This document shows, piece by piece, positions 1 through 7,274 of a DNA stretch of 16,563 nucleotides. The position numbers were made by a program, and so were the translations under genes. The notes below the pieces were generated by a model. The model searched no databases. It saw only the letters and a list, made by a program, of their open reading frames with translations, and had not been told where the DNA came from. The stretch is from Pseudomonadota bacterium. Its GTDB lineage: Bacteria; Pseudomonadota; Alphaproteobacteria; Rhizobiales; Rhizobiaceae. The stretch spans positions 1-16,563 of the forward strand of contig JAEWDP010000135.1 in assembly GCA_023390055.1 (NCBI GenBank). The letters run 5' to 3'. How positions within the stretch are numbered: position 1 is the stretch's first letter; each line of letters opens with the position of its first letter.

Positions 1-1322
1 CGGCGGGTCTGTCGCAGTTTCTGGCGATCAAGGCTGTAGGTGAAGCGAGCTTCTTTGGGGTATACCTCGATGGTGACGAGACGCCATGCAGCCGGTGCCC
101 GATCACGTGCAGCACCAAGCTTCATCAACAGATCATTGCGGCTCTGCTTCATTGCCGACAGCTCTCCAAGACGCTTCCAAAGCCATTTGAGCTGACGCCT
201 GCGCATGGATCGCTCCTTGGCAACACGATCGACACTTTGGGCAAAGACATAGAGTTCGCCATCCTGCTGCAGGAGTTTTACTTCCACACCAGGGCGTACT
301 TCGTGCCAGGGCTTGTCGAGCAGTTCTCGCTCCAGACGGGTCAACCTCTCTTTGGGCGTGCCAACCAGATACTGAACCGGCGGACTGGAGGTGCGCATCT
401 CGGCAAGCACCTCCTCGGTCGGTATCCCCCTGTCCATCAGCCATGTGCGCCTTGCCTTGCCGTATTGCCGCTCGATCCTGGTGAGGAAATCGCGAAGTGT
501 CGTCTTGTCTGCGGTATTGCCCGACATGACCTCATAGGCCAGTGGTAACCCTTCCGGTGTCACCACCAGTGCGATAACGACCTGGACGCAATCAGGTCGA
601 TGGTCGCGTGAATAGCCGAACTGCCGCTTGTCGCCCTCTGGGAATGGTGGCTCAGCCTCAAAGTAGGTGCTGGTCAGATCGTAAAGCAGGACATCAAAGT
701 TGGCATTGAACAGGTCCTTCCAGCGTCCAACCAGATGATCGAACAGTGCCTCCTTGTGCTCCAGTAACAGGTCATGGCAGCGGTAGAGTTTGTGGATCTC
801 GGCGAGGCGGAAGTCGGAGCCCAGCAGATCGGCCAGTGCCGTCCGCTCAAACCATTCCCTGTGCAACCGCCATTCGCTACCTGGTGCCAGAAGGCGATAG
901 GCGACAAGGACCAGCAAGATCTGATCCCAACGGGTTCCCTTGCGACTGGGTGGCAGCCGCTCCAGCCAGAAACGGTCGAGCCCCAGTTCTTCCCATAACG
1001 ACAGGGCCAGCCAGCAGGCACCCCATTGCCGCGGTCGGCATAACGTCAGCGCCGCTAGCTTCAGCCGAACAATGGACGCGTCGGGCAAGACGCCTTCACA
1101 GCGATCCTCGGGAAACAGCGCCAGGGTGCGCGGGCGCTGTTTGTCTGCATCGAGGACTTCAATGGTTTTACGCCAAGCCAGTTCCTGCGAACTGTTGATC
1201 TCACCAAGATAGAGGACATGCTTTTGGACGACCTTGCCACCGGCGACGCGCTTGTTCTCAACAACGCTCCAGTAGCGGTGTTCCTTGCCATCCTTCCTGC
1301 GAATCGTCGAGCGGAGAAACAT
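1..1322 (-). CDS. IS1634-type (IS4 superfamily) DDE transposase, C-terminus beyond the window
   Basis: An uninterrupted reading frame runs from an ATG at 1322 to the left edge, giving 440 residues with no stop. It catalyses DNA cutting and strand transfer for its own element. The start MFLRSTIRRKDGKEHRYW and the stretch VVQKHVLYLGEIN are typical of IS1634-type transposases. YDLTSTYFE, with Asp at about residue 215, is the first catalytic acidic residue, and MDRGIP, with Asp at about 297, is the second. The third (Glu) should lie in the missing C-terminal part, since the family is usually about 550-600 residues. The gene is intact as far as visible, so the element may be active. It sits inside an IS66-type ORF (see 1489-1778). 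Family assignment comes from motif recognition, not a search. Confidence 0.85.
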   Translation of the reverse strand, partial: MFLRSTIRRKDGKEHRYWSVVENKRVAGGKVVQKHVLYLGEINSSQELAWRKTIEVLDADKQRPRTLALFPEDRCEGVLPDASIVRLKLAALTLCRPRQWGACWLALSLWEELGLDRFWLERLPPSRKGTRWDQILLVLVAYRLLAPGSEWRLHREWFERTALADLLGSDFRLAEIHKLYRCHDLLLEHKEALFDHLVGRWKDLFNANFDVLLYDLTSTYFEAEPPFPEGDKRQFGYSRDHRPDCVQVVIALVVTPEGLPLAYEVMSGNTADKTTLRDFLTRIERQYGKARRTWLMDRGIPTEEVLAEMRTSSPPVQYLVGTPKERLTRLERELLDKPWHEVRPGVEVKLLQQDGELYVFAQSVDRVAKERSMRRRQLKWLWKRLGELSAMKQSRNDLLMKLGAARDRAPAAWRLVTIEVYPKEARFTYSLDRQKLRQTR

Positions 1323-1488
1323 GATGACTATTGATCATAGGCCGATTGTGAACCATGAAAACAGGGAAGGTCTTCACTACAGCCATTTTGGCTCTAGTTA
1401 TTGCGGCGCACACAAGTGAAATCAACGGCTTGCACTTCTGAAAAAAGTGAAAATCGTCAAAATCCGAGTTGAATCGGCGAAGATCGGT
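1..1488 (-). mobile_element. IS1634-type insertion sequence, partial (one end visible)
   Basis: This covers the transposase plus about 165 bp of upstream sequence up to the point where IS66-type coding similarity stops, near 1489. The exact terminal inverted repeat cannot be fixed because the other end is outside the window. The terminus should fall within roughly 1430-1490, where an A/T-rich stretch (about 1440-1475) is a reasonable candidate. The junction was inferred from the break in the neighbouring IS66 orfA, so the boundary is approximate. Confidence 0.6.
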
Positions 1489-1689
1489 TAGGCTGCCCTC
1501 GCGCACCTGACGGCGCCAGAGGGAAAGCTGGTTCGCAACAATGTCATGGCGGCGTGCAACATCAATGACACGAGCGCCAGGTACAAAGCTTTCTGCAACA
1601 ATTCGAGCTTTCACATCATCCGACCAACGCCGATTTCCGCGGCGTGGCTCGACAACTTCGTAGCGACCAACAAACCCATCATCTGTCAT
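1489..1689 (-). pseudogene. IS66-type OrfA (TnpA), 5' fragment interrupted by the IS1634-type element
   Basis: From the ATG at 1689 about 67 residues resemble IS66-family OrfA: MTDDGFVGRYEV, then a helix-turn-helix region RRWSDDVKARIVAES...VARRHDI...LSLWRRQVREG. OrfA proteins of this family are small DNA-binding accessory proteins needed for transposition together with TnpB and TnpC. After about residue 67 (near 1489) the reading frame continues but stops resembling OrfA, because it enters the end of the IS1634-type element. The rest of OrfA, TnpB and TnpC are not in the window. They may lie beyond the left edge on the far side of the inserted element. Confidence 0.75.
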
Positions 1690-1778
1690 GCAAATCTCCA
1701 GATAGTTCTGGAAATCTTCTCGCACACGCAGCAAGCCTCAGAATACAGCTAATTCAATGGGGCGGAGACGGCGCTTAC
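1489..1778 (-). mobile_element. IS66-type element, left-end fragment with terminal repeat
   Basis: Reading the minus strand from 1778 gives GTAAGCGCCGTCTCCGCC. A GTAAGCG start is characteristic of IS66-family termini. It lies 89 nt upstream of the OrfA ATG, the expected spacing for the left end of such an element. The element runs leftward and is interrupted at about 1489 by the IS1634-type insertion. IS66 elements usually make 8-bp target duplications, so the bases at 1779-1786 (GTTGTCGC) should recur beyond the missing right end if the element is intact apart from the insertion. Confidence 0.65.
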
Positions 1779-2126
1779 GTTGTCGCCGAGTACAATCGGA
1801 TATCGTGGTGCCTTAGCGAAAGGCCAAAGGATTACCTTCCCCGGTTCAACAAGGTTGATGCCGAGACCTATGACAGTTCCGACTGGAGCGTCCATTTCCT
1901 GATTGCAACGCTGGACTTCTCTGCAAAGCAGTGGCGGCCTGTCATCCGGGGTCACGCTGTAACAGGCGATATCATCGCGCCGATCCGCAAGCTCGATGAC
2001 AAGCCGAATAGTCTGGTCGGCCATGAGGAAATGACTGCAGTTGCCGAGGCAATCGTCAATATCCGCAGCTACTTCATGCCGAAGCGTGTACGCGCTTCCA
2101 AGGCTGCAGCACGGCGCAGCGCATAG
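1779..2126 (+). pseudogene. 3' fragment of an unrecognised gene cut by the IS66-type element
   Basis: Immediately beyond the IS66 terminus an open frame of 115 residues runs to a TAG at 2126. Its amino-acid make-up looks like a real soluble protein: NRISWCLSERPKDYLPRF, then WSVHFLIATLDFSAKQWRPV, ending in a basic alanine-rich tail. The frame stays open leftward into the IS, but that part is IS sequence, so the original start is lost. I do not recognise the family. The antisense frame over the same interval (2129-1749) is also open but is rich in Cys and has an unlikely composition, so I favour the plus strand. Confidence 0.45.
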
Positions 2127-2251
2127 CAAAAGTCAACGCCTCATTCTGTGGGGCGCTCGTTGCGCTCACGATCTGTCTGCCATGTTGAATCAGACCCGCG
2201 GATTCCTGGCAACCCGCTGCGAGTCACGTTCTTCAAGCTTTGGTATTATTC
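2127..2251. other. Non-coding stretch between the gene fragment and the mini-element
   Basis: I see no convincing gene. A short direct repeat, GCGCTC GTT GCGCTC, lies near 2152-2166. The stretch is probably debris between successive insertions. Confidence 0.4.
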
Positions 2252-2310
2252 GTAAGCGGTTAGCTCATGCCCTGGAACTGCAGGCCTGGTGGGATCCGCT
2301 AACCGCTTAC
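2252..2310. mobile_element. 59-bp mini-element or hairpin with perfect 13-bp inverted ends, IS66-like termini
   Basis: GTAAGCGGTTAGC at 2252-2264 is matched by its exact reverse complement at 2298-2310, with 33 bp between them. Both outer ends read GTAAGCG, the same heptamer as the IS66 terminus at 1778, though the following bases differ. The simplest reading is an internally deleted IS66-type element reduced to its two ends. The flanking 8-mers (TATTATTC and AGTCGTTC) are not a clean target duplication, so it may instead be a junction of two different copies or an unrelated hairpin. Confidence 0.5.
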
Positions 2311-2318
2311 AGTCGTTC

Positions 2319-2537
2319 TCACGCCCGGAGCCAGTCGTGATGAGAGGACAGCTTTCCACCGCCAATATGCCCTTGGCGACGCGGAGCAAGCGAGCCGGTC
2401 TCACGTTTGAGAATAACCAGGTTGTTTACGAAGCGTGGTGATACTCGGAAATGGCGGGCCGCTTCGCGATGCCCGCGCCCATCTTCTACATACGCAATCA
2501 CACGTTCACGCAACGCAATCGGATGTGATTTTCCCAT
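2319..2537 (-). pseudogene. IS630-type transposase, N-terminal fragment
   Basis: The 72-residue frame starts at an ATG (2537) preceded by a strong ribosome-binding site, AGGAGG. It carries the N-terminal helix-turn-helix typical of IS630-family transposases: MGKSHPIALRERVIAYVEDG, then HREAARHFRVSPRFVNNL and the linker KRETGSLAPRRQGH. Full-length IS630 transposases have a downstream DDE catalytic domain of about 200-300 residues. Here the frame ends right after DWLRA at a TGA, 8 bp before the mini-element at 2310. The catalytic domain is absent, so the protein cannot transpose DNA. Confidence 0.75.
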
Positions 2538-2585
2538 GATCGCCTCCTATCGAGGCAAAGGGAATCATAGATCGACTGATTTGGA
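2319..2585 (-). mobile_element. IS630-type element remnant (5' end and start of the transposase)
   Basis: This includes the transposase fragment and the short leader up to about 2585, just short of the stop of the neighbouring glycosyltransferase at 2596. The minus-strand leader reads toward CGATCTATGATTCCC, which could be the terminal repeat. The other end is missing, so the terminus and its TA target cannot be verified. Confidence 0.5.
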
Positions 2586-2595
2586 AACCTGAATC

Positions 2596-3450
2596 TCATA
2601 ACCGTCGACGCGCTTTAGTTTTTCGGGAACATGCACCTATCAGGAATCCACGAGACTTTGCCCATCGTCGCTTGGAAAAAAAAGCGCTAGTTATCAGGAT
2701 TTGTAAGAGGCCGTGGAGGACGGCAGAAACTCGGGGCAGAGGTCGGCCATGCTTTCGCCCGGCATAAACCCGTGATTGCGCCATATGGAACGCCTTAAAG
2801 TACGCAATATCAGCGGTCCTTGTGGACGAGCGGCCTCCCTTATGGAAGACGAGTGCATCCCGGACAAACATTAAGGAGCCATGTTTCCGTAATCGGAGCG
2901 AAATGTCGTCATCTTCATGATATAGGAATATGTTCGGATCGAAGCGACCAACTTGATCAAAAATCCGTTTTGAAATTAATATTGCTGCGCCACTTAACAC
3001 CGGGACTTCACAATCATGCTTTGGCCAACCGCGCTTCATATACTCATTGTGCGGTAGAAGGTAAGAGCGACGCTTGAAATATGGGTTACCATCATTGTTC
3101 GTAAACCGAGGATTGAAAGCAGATGCTTTTGGGTATTTTCGAGCGGCCTCAAGCAGTACGTCCAACGCACCGTCAGCCAAACGGGCGTCGGGATTGAGGA
3201 AGAGGAGCCAAGGTGTTTCCGCTTTGCTCGCACCTGCATTACAACCACGACCAAAGCCTTGGTTCTCTGCAAGTTGCACTATGTCAATCTTCTTCCTAGA
3301 GTCAATGCTGTCAAAGTTGTTTGTTCCAGCATTGTCAACAAGGATAATTGGGGTTTCGCGGGGGATAGAGTTGACCATTTCGCCAATGACGGCGTCGCTT
3401 TTATAGCAAACTGAAATAACGGTGATGTCGGTGCGCGCGAATCCGTTCAT
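2596..3450 (-). CDS. Family 2 glycosyltransferase, rhamnosyltransferase type (WbbL-like)
   Basis: The 284-residue protein should transfer a sugar, most likely L-rhamnose from dTDP-L-rhamnose, to a glycan on a lipid carrier at the inner face of the cytoplasmic membrane. The GT-A fold signatures are visible: an N-terminal strand ITVISVCYKS, VDN at 38-40, NQGFGRGCN at 63-71, LNPDA at 85-89 (in place of a DxD motif), and GRFDPNIFLYHEDDD at about 168-182, the likely catalytic acidic region. This combination (GFGxGxN, NPD, Y-x-ED) is typical of bacterial rhamnosyltransferases and fits the adjacent rml genes. I chose the ATG at 3450 because the fold begins right after it. The frame also extends to a TTG at 3516, which is less likely. 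Neither start has a strong ribosome-binding site. It is the last gene before the IS cluster, so its basic C-terminal tail may have been altered by the IS630-type insertion. Acceptor and linkage cannot be told from sequence. Confidence 0.85.
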   Translation of the reverse strand: MNGFARTDITVISVCYKSDAVIGEMVNSIPRETPIILVDNAGTNNFDSIDSRKKIDIVQLAENQGFGRGCNAGASKAETPWLLFLNPDARLADGALDVLLEAARKYPKASAFNPRFTNNDGNPYFKRRSYLLPHNEYMKRGWPKHDCEVPVLSGAAILISKRIFDQVGRFDPNIFLYHEDDDISLRLRKHGSLMFVRDALVFHKGGRSSTRTADIAYFKAFHMAQSRVYAGRKHGRPLPRVSAVLHGLLQILITSAFFSKRRWAKSRGFLIGACSRKTKARRRL

Positions 3451-4454
3451 CTTACAGGTGCCCAAGTGGAGTACTCTTAGGCGCTGTTTCCTGGTGGTTA
3501 CAAAGCCGTAATGCAATGGACTGTCGCCTCGGTGATAAGAGTGAGGACATGTGCGAGTGCATGGTGCAGCGAATTACGTTTTTCCCCGTTGCCGGCAACG
3601 TTAATATGCCGATATCTGCTGGACGTAGGTTATTGAGAGAAAATGCTCGGAACCAGACGATTAAGCCAGCTAAAATATGAGGATCTTTCAATAAGAGCTT
3701 CTGTGCCCCGGCGCGTGAGAAGATGCCCCTCATTTGCTTACGTTTATCTGAGACATGACGAGATACTGACCCTCTTCGAGAAAAAACGCTCATTAGACCC
3801 ATGTATTCTAATCCGGTGGCCATCGGCGAAAGCTTTTACTGCCCGGGCATCGGGACCCTCAGCTAGAAGACATGCTAGAATATACTGAAGAATCCGCACA
3901 TCTGACAGCGTTTCGCTACCATTCTTTACCGACAGCTCGCTATGTATTTTACAGATGGCATTACATTTATCGAAAGTCCCATCTTTTCGTGGTTGCATAA
4001 AGGACCCCCATATCACGTCGCCGATCTTGTTTAGCTATGATCTAGCAAGTTGGAAAAGAGTACAAATCTTAGAAAAACTTGTCCAATGGTTCCTCGAGAG
4101 GGCGGCTTTCCTTCTTTCACACTTGCTATCCTGCGAATCTACGTTGAAATACCAAGTTTGACCGAGCTGTGGCCTGTCGCAAAGACATAGCCGCAACAGA
4201 CCTTTTCAAGGCGCATAGTCGAAGATTATCGCTATGTGCCTGTGCCAATATCCATCTTTTACAGGTGGATGTTAATCAGCTTCAACGCACTGTGTGACTA
4301 CACGTTTGATATATCGATCACCGGGTCTGTTCTAGTCGATGCTGGAAGGGCGTTAGCCAAGGACAGTTCGATAGAATTCAGCATTCAATGCGAGAGTTCC
4401 TGCCGCATGAAAGTCTTCTGACAGGCCAGTTTCCATGAAATTCAAACTTTGATG
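3451..4454. other. About 1 kb A/T-rich stretch with no recognisable gene
   Basis: This lies between rmlA and the glycosyltransferase, where the operon would otherwise be continuous. Only short frames exist. Minus-strand frames at 3823-3452 (123 residues) and 4016-3744 (90 residues) overlap each other and neither shows a family motif. Small plus-strand frames at 3643-3888, 3955-4161 and 4236-4421 look random. A 9-bp stem with one G-U pair (4210-4218 with 4232-4240, 13-nt loop) is present but lacks a T tract. The stretch may hold a decayed gene, a regulatory leader for the glycosyltransferase, or an unrecognised RNA. I cannot choose between these. Confidence 0.5.
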
Positions 4455-5318
4455 CTAACCTACCAGCTTGCGAAGATAGTTTCCATAGTCGCCTCTGCCG
4501 GCGTTCGAAGCAATCTTGGCGAAGTCTGAGTGCGATATATAACCCTTTAAAAGAGCAACTTCCTCAGGGCAGGCAATTTTGAAGCCTTGCCTTTTTTCAA
4601 GCGTTCTTACAAATTCGGCCGCCTCCAAAAGACTATCTGGCGTTCCCGTATCCAGCCAAGCATACCCTCGGCCCATGATTGAGACTTTGAGTTTACCTCT
4701 ATCGAGATAAACGCGATTGACGTCTGTGATTTCGTATTCGCCACGTGTGGATGGCTTAAGGTTTGCTGCAATATTTACGACTTCTGGATCGTAGAAGTAA
4801 AGACCCGTTACCGCCCAGCTTGATTTTGGAGCAGCAGGCTTTTCTTCAATAGAAAGCGCCTTCATGACATGATCAAATTCCACGACGCCATATCGCTCTG
4901 GATCATTTACGTGATAAGCAAAGACGGTTGCGCCGTCCCGTTGTCCGGCGGATTTCTCTAAAAGGTCAGCAAATCCATGACCATAGTAAATGTTGTCGCC
5001 GAGGATCAGGCATGAAGCGGATCCCGCAACAAAATCAGCGCCGATAACAAATGCCTGAGCAAGGCCGTCGGGCCGTGGCTGCACGGCATAACTGAGCGAT
5101 AATCCCCATTGTGAACCGTCGCCAAGCAGAGCTTGGAATAGTGGCATATCATGTGGAGTCGAGATAATCAGGATTTCACGTATTCCAGCCAGCATTAAAG
5201 TTGTTAGTGGATAGTAGATCATTGGCTTGTCATAAACAGGGAGCATCTGCTTAGAAACCGCAAATGTCATGGGGTGAAGGCGCGTACCGCTGCCTCCAGC
5301 AAGAATAATACCCTTCAT
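4455..5318 (-). CDS. rmlA: Glucose-1-phosphate thymidylyltransferase
   Basis: RmlA (RfbA) makes dTDP-glucose and pyrophosphate from dTTP and glucose-1-phosphate, the committed and usually feedback-inhibited first step of dTDP-L-rhamnose synthesis in the cytoplasm. The 287 residues match the family length. Visible are the nucleotidyltransferase loop GGSGTRLHPMT (8-18), SKQMLPVYDKPMIYYP (22-37), the metal/sugar site LGDNIYYGHG (106-115), EEKP (158-161) and GYAWLDTGTPDSL (218-230). The start at 5318 is preceded by AAAGGAG and overlaps the rmlD stop in ATGA, implying coupled translation. Upstream in-frame ATG codons inside rmlD are not supported. It is the last rml gene; no convincing terminator follows it. 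Confidence 0.96.
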   Translation of the reverse strand: MKGIILAGGSGTRLHPMTFAVSKQMLPVYDKPMIYYPLTTLMLAGIREILIISTPHDMPLFQALLGDGSQWGLSLSYAVQPRPDGLAQAFVIGADFVAGSASCLILGDNIYYGHGFADLLEKSAGQRDGATVFAYHVNDPERYGVVEFDHVMKALSIEEKPAAPKSSWAVTGLYFYDPEVVNIAANLKPSTRGEYEITDVNRVYLDRGKLKVSIMGRGYAWLDTGTPDSLLEAAEFVRTLEKRQGFKIACPEEVALLKGYISHSDFAKIASNAGRGDYGNYLRKLVG

Positions 5319-6202
5319 TGTCCGCTCTCCTTTAGAAGTCTCCTGACAGTGCGTTCGGCAGATGTCTTCCATCCCGGAAGGCGGATACCGAAAACACGTT
5401 GAAGCTTGCTGCAATCAAGTCTTGAATTCATGGGGCGTTTTGCTGGGGTTGAATAATGTGCACTTGGAATATCCCGGACATTGATCTGCCTACCTGTTTT
5501 TTCTTCAAGTATGGCGAAGATATGCCGCGCAAATCCTGCCCAACTGGTCTCACCGTTCCCGACAAGGTGGAAGGTTCCCCGTAACTCAGCAGAAGGATCC
5601 GAATGCATACGTAGTGCCATCTCGATGATCGCCAACGCCATGTCATCTGCCGATGTGGGGCAACCCACCTGATCTGCGACGACACTTATTTCGTTGCGCG
5701 TCTCGGCGAGCCTGAGCATCGTCTTTACAAAGTTGTGGCCGTATGGCGAATAGACCCATGCAGTTCTTACTATCGCGTGGTTCGAAGTCGCAGCCTTAAC
5801 AGCCATTTCTCCTTCGAGCTTCGATCGGCCATACACGGACATGGGTCCAGTTCGGTCATCTTCGATATAAGGAGTGGACTTCAGGCCATCAAATACGTAG
5901 TCCGTCGACAGATGAATCACAGGAATATCAAGTGCCGCAGCAGCTTCAGCAACCGCACGCGCGCCGTTACGGTTTACCAAAAAAGCGAGATCTATTTCGG
6001 TTTCGGCCGTGTCAACGGCAGTATATGCGGCCGATGAGACCACCAGGTCAGGCATTGCTATCTGGAGCGCGTTAAAAACGGTTGGTGGTGAGGCGAGGTC
6101 AAGTTCTGGTCGTCCGAGAACGACTAATTCCACGCCTGGTCGGGAGACGCGCGTCAATGCGGTGGCGACCTGTCCAGTCCTTCCTGTTACAACTATCCTC
6201 AT
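5315..6202 (-). CDS. rmlD: dTDP-4-dehydrorhamnose reductase
   Basis: RmlD (RfbD) uses NAD(P)H to reduce dTDP-4-keto-L-rhamnose to dTDP-L-rhamnose, the last step of the pathway. The 295-residue protein is a short-chain dehydrogenase/reductase of extended type. It has the nucleotide-binding loop GRTGQV at 7-12, STDYVFDG at 99-106 and the catalytic pair Tyr124-x-x-x-Lys128 in YGRSK. The first loop has R where many homologues read GxxGQxG, which is common in this enzyme. The start at 6202 lies 1 nt after the rmlB stop. A second in-frame ATG at 6211, inside the end of rmlB, would add three residues and cannot be excluded. Close packing implies a shared transcript with rmlB and rmlA. Confidence 0.95.
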   Translation of the reverse strand: MRIVVTGRTGQVATALTRVSRPGVELVVLGRPELDLASPPTVFNALQIAMPDLVVSSAAYTAVDTAETEIDLAFLVNRNGARAVAEAAAALDIPVIHLSTDYVFDGLKSTPYIEDDRTGPMSVYGRSKLEGEMAVKAATSNHAIVRTAWVYSPYGHNFVKTMLRLAETRNEISVVADQVGCPTSADDMALAIIEMALRMHSDPSAELRGTFHLVGNGETSWAGFARHIFAILEEKTGRQINVRDIPSAHYSTPAKRPMNSRLDCSKLQRVFGIRLPGWKTSAERTVRRLLKESGQ

Positions 6203-6203
6203 C

Positions 6204-7259
6204 TCAGGCATTCTTGACGATGCCGAGTCGTTCGCCCGCGTATACCCCGTCCCGCAACGGTTGCCACCACCAACTATTATCAAGATACCATTCGACCGTC
6301 TTACGAATGCCTGTGGAGAAGTTCTCTTGTGCTCTCCACCCGAGCTCATTCTCTAGCTTTGTTGCATCGATGGCATAACGCAAGTCATGGCCTGGTCTGT
6401 CCGCCACGTAGGTGATCAGGTTGGAATGCAACCCCAGGTGTGGCTGGATCTCATCCAGAATTCCGCAGATCTCCTTCACGACATCAATATTTCGACGTTC
6501 ATTCCGTCCGCCAACATTGTATTTTTCGCCGATACGACCTTCCCTGACTATAAGCCATAGCGCCTTCGCATGATCATCCACGTAGAGCCAGTCACGAACG
6601 TTTGAGCCAGTGCCATAGATGGGCAGCGGCTTTTGATCCAAGGCGTTGAGGATTATTAGGGGGATCAACTTCTCGGGAAAATGGAACGGCCCATAGTTAT
6701 TGGAGCAATTGGAAATGACAACCGGTAAGCCGTATGTGCGTTGCCATGCTGTCGCCAGGTGATCACTGGCAGCCTTAGAAGCCGAGTACGGGGAGGATGG
6801 ATCGTAGGCAGTAGTTTCTTCGAACAGTCCATCATTGCCAAGCGAGCCGTAAACTTCGTCCGTCGAAACGTGTAGCATTCTAAAGGCTGCTTTGCGGTCT
6901 TCTGGCAAACCGTTCCAATACTGCCGCGCTGCCTCTAGTAACGTAAACGTTCCGTTGATATTCGTCTGGATGAAGTCTGAAGCTCCGGTGATTGATCTAT
7001 CTACATGGCTTTCTGCTGCTAAGTGCATTACATAATCTGGCTGAAAGACTGCGAAAGCTTCATTAATCGCTGCTCGATCACAAATATCTGTTCGTTGAAA
7101 GCGATGGTTAGGTGCTTTCTCGATTAGCTTCAGTGAAGTAAGACTTCCTGCATAGGTTAGCTTGTCGATGTTCAACACCTCGACTCCTACTTGTCGTACC
7201 AGATATCGCACGAGCGCGGAACCAATAAAGCCAGCGCCGCCAGTTACTAAAACACGCAT
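6204..7259 (-). CDS. rmlB: dTDP-glucose 4,6-dehydratase
   Basis: RmlB (RfbB) converts dTDP-glucose to dTDP-4-keto-6-deoxyglucose with a tightly bound NAD+, the second step of the rhamnose pathway. Its 351 residues are full length. The extended SDR features are clear: GGAGFIG at 7-13, HLAAESHVDRSI at 79-90, the catalytic TDE triplet at 133-135 and YSASK with Tyr158 and Lys162. Other conserved blocks are NCSNNYGP, VRDWLYVDDHA and the C-terminal YNVGG. The start at 7259 is preceded by AGGAGG and lies 15 nt after the rmlC stop. Confidence 0.97.
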   Translation of the reverse strand: MRVLVTGGAGFIGSALVRYLVRQVGVEVLNIDKLTYAGSLTSLKLIEKAPNHRFQRTDICDRAAINEAFAVFQPDYVMHLAAESHVDRSITGASDFIQTNINGTFTLLEAARQYWNGLPEDRKAAFRMLHVSTDEVYGSLGNDGLFEETTAYDPSSPYSASKAASDHLATAWQRTYGLPVVISNCSNNYGPFHFPEKLIPLIILNALDQKPLPIYGTGSNVRDWLYVDDHAKALWLIVREGRIGEKYNVGGRNERRNIDVVKEICGILDEIQPHLGLHSNLITYVADRPGHDLRYAIDATKLENELGWRAQENFSTGIRKTVEWYLDNSWWWQPLRDGVYAGERLGIVKNA

Positions 7260-7274
7260 GGAGCCTCCTGGAAC

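Noticed and set aside
237..1212. Several long plus-strand frames (237-548, 746-1198, 774-998, 940-1212)
   Set aside because: They are antisense to the continuous IS1634-type transposase frame, which carries recognisable catalytic motifs. Their own translations show no family features.
1258..1734. 158-residue minus-strand frame spanning the IS junction
   Set aside because: Only the part from 1689 to about 1489 resembles IS66 OrfA. The rest is the upstream end of the IS1634 element and an overlap with its transposase, so it is a chimera and not a gene.
1749..2129. 126-residue minus-strand frame opposite the gene fragment
   Set aside because: Its composition is Cys-rich and irregular and no motif is seen. 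The opposite plus-strand frame looks more protein-like.
3451..3516. TTG-initiated extension of the glycosyltransferase
   Set aside because: The extra 22 residues have no place in the GT2 fold, and the fold begins right after the ATG at 3450.
4210..4240. 9-bp stem-loop considered as a terminator
   Set aside because: There is no T tract on either strand and no gene end nearby, so it is noted only as part of the unexplained gap.
5319..5414. Upstream extension of rmlA
   Set aside because: It lies inside rmlD. The ATG at 5318 has a proper ribosome-binding site and yields the standard RmlA N-terminus.
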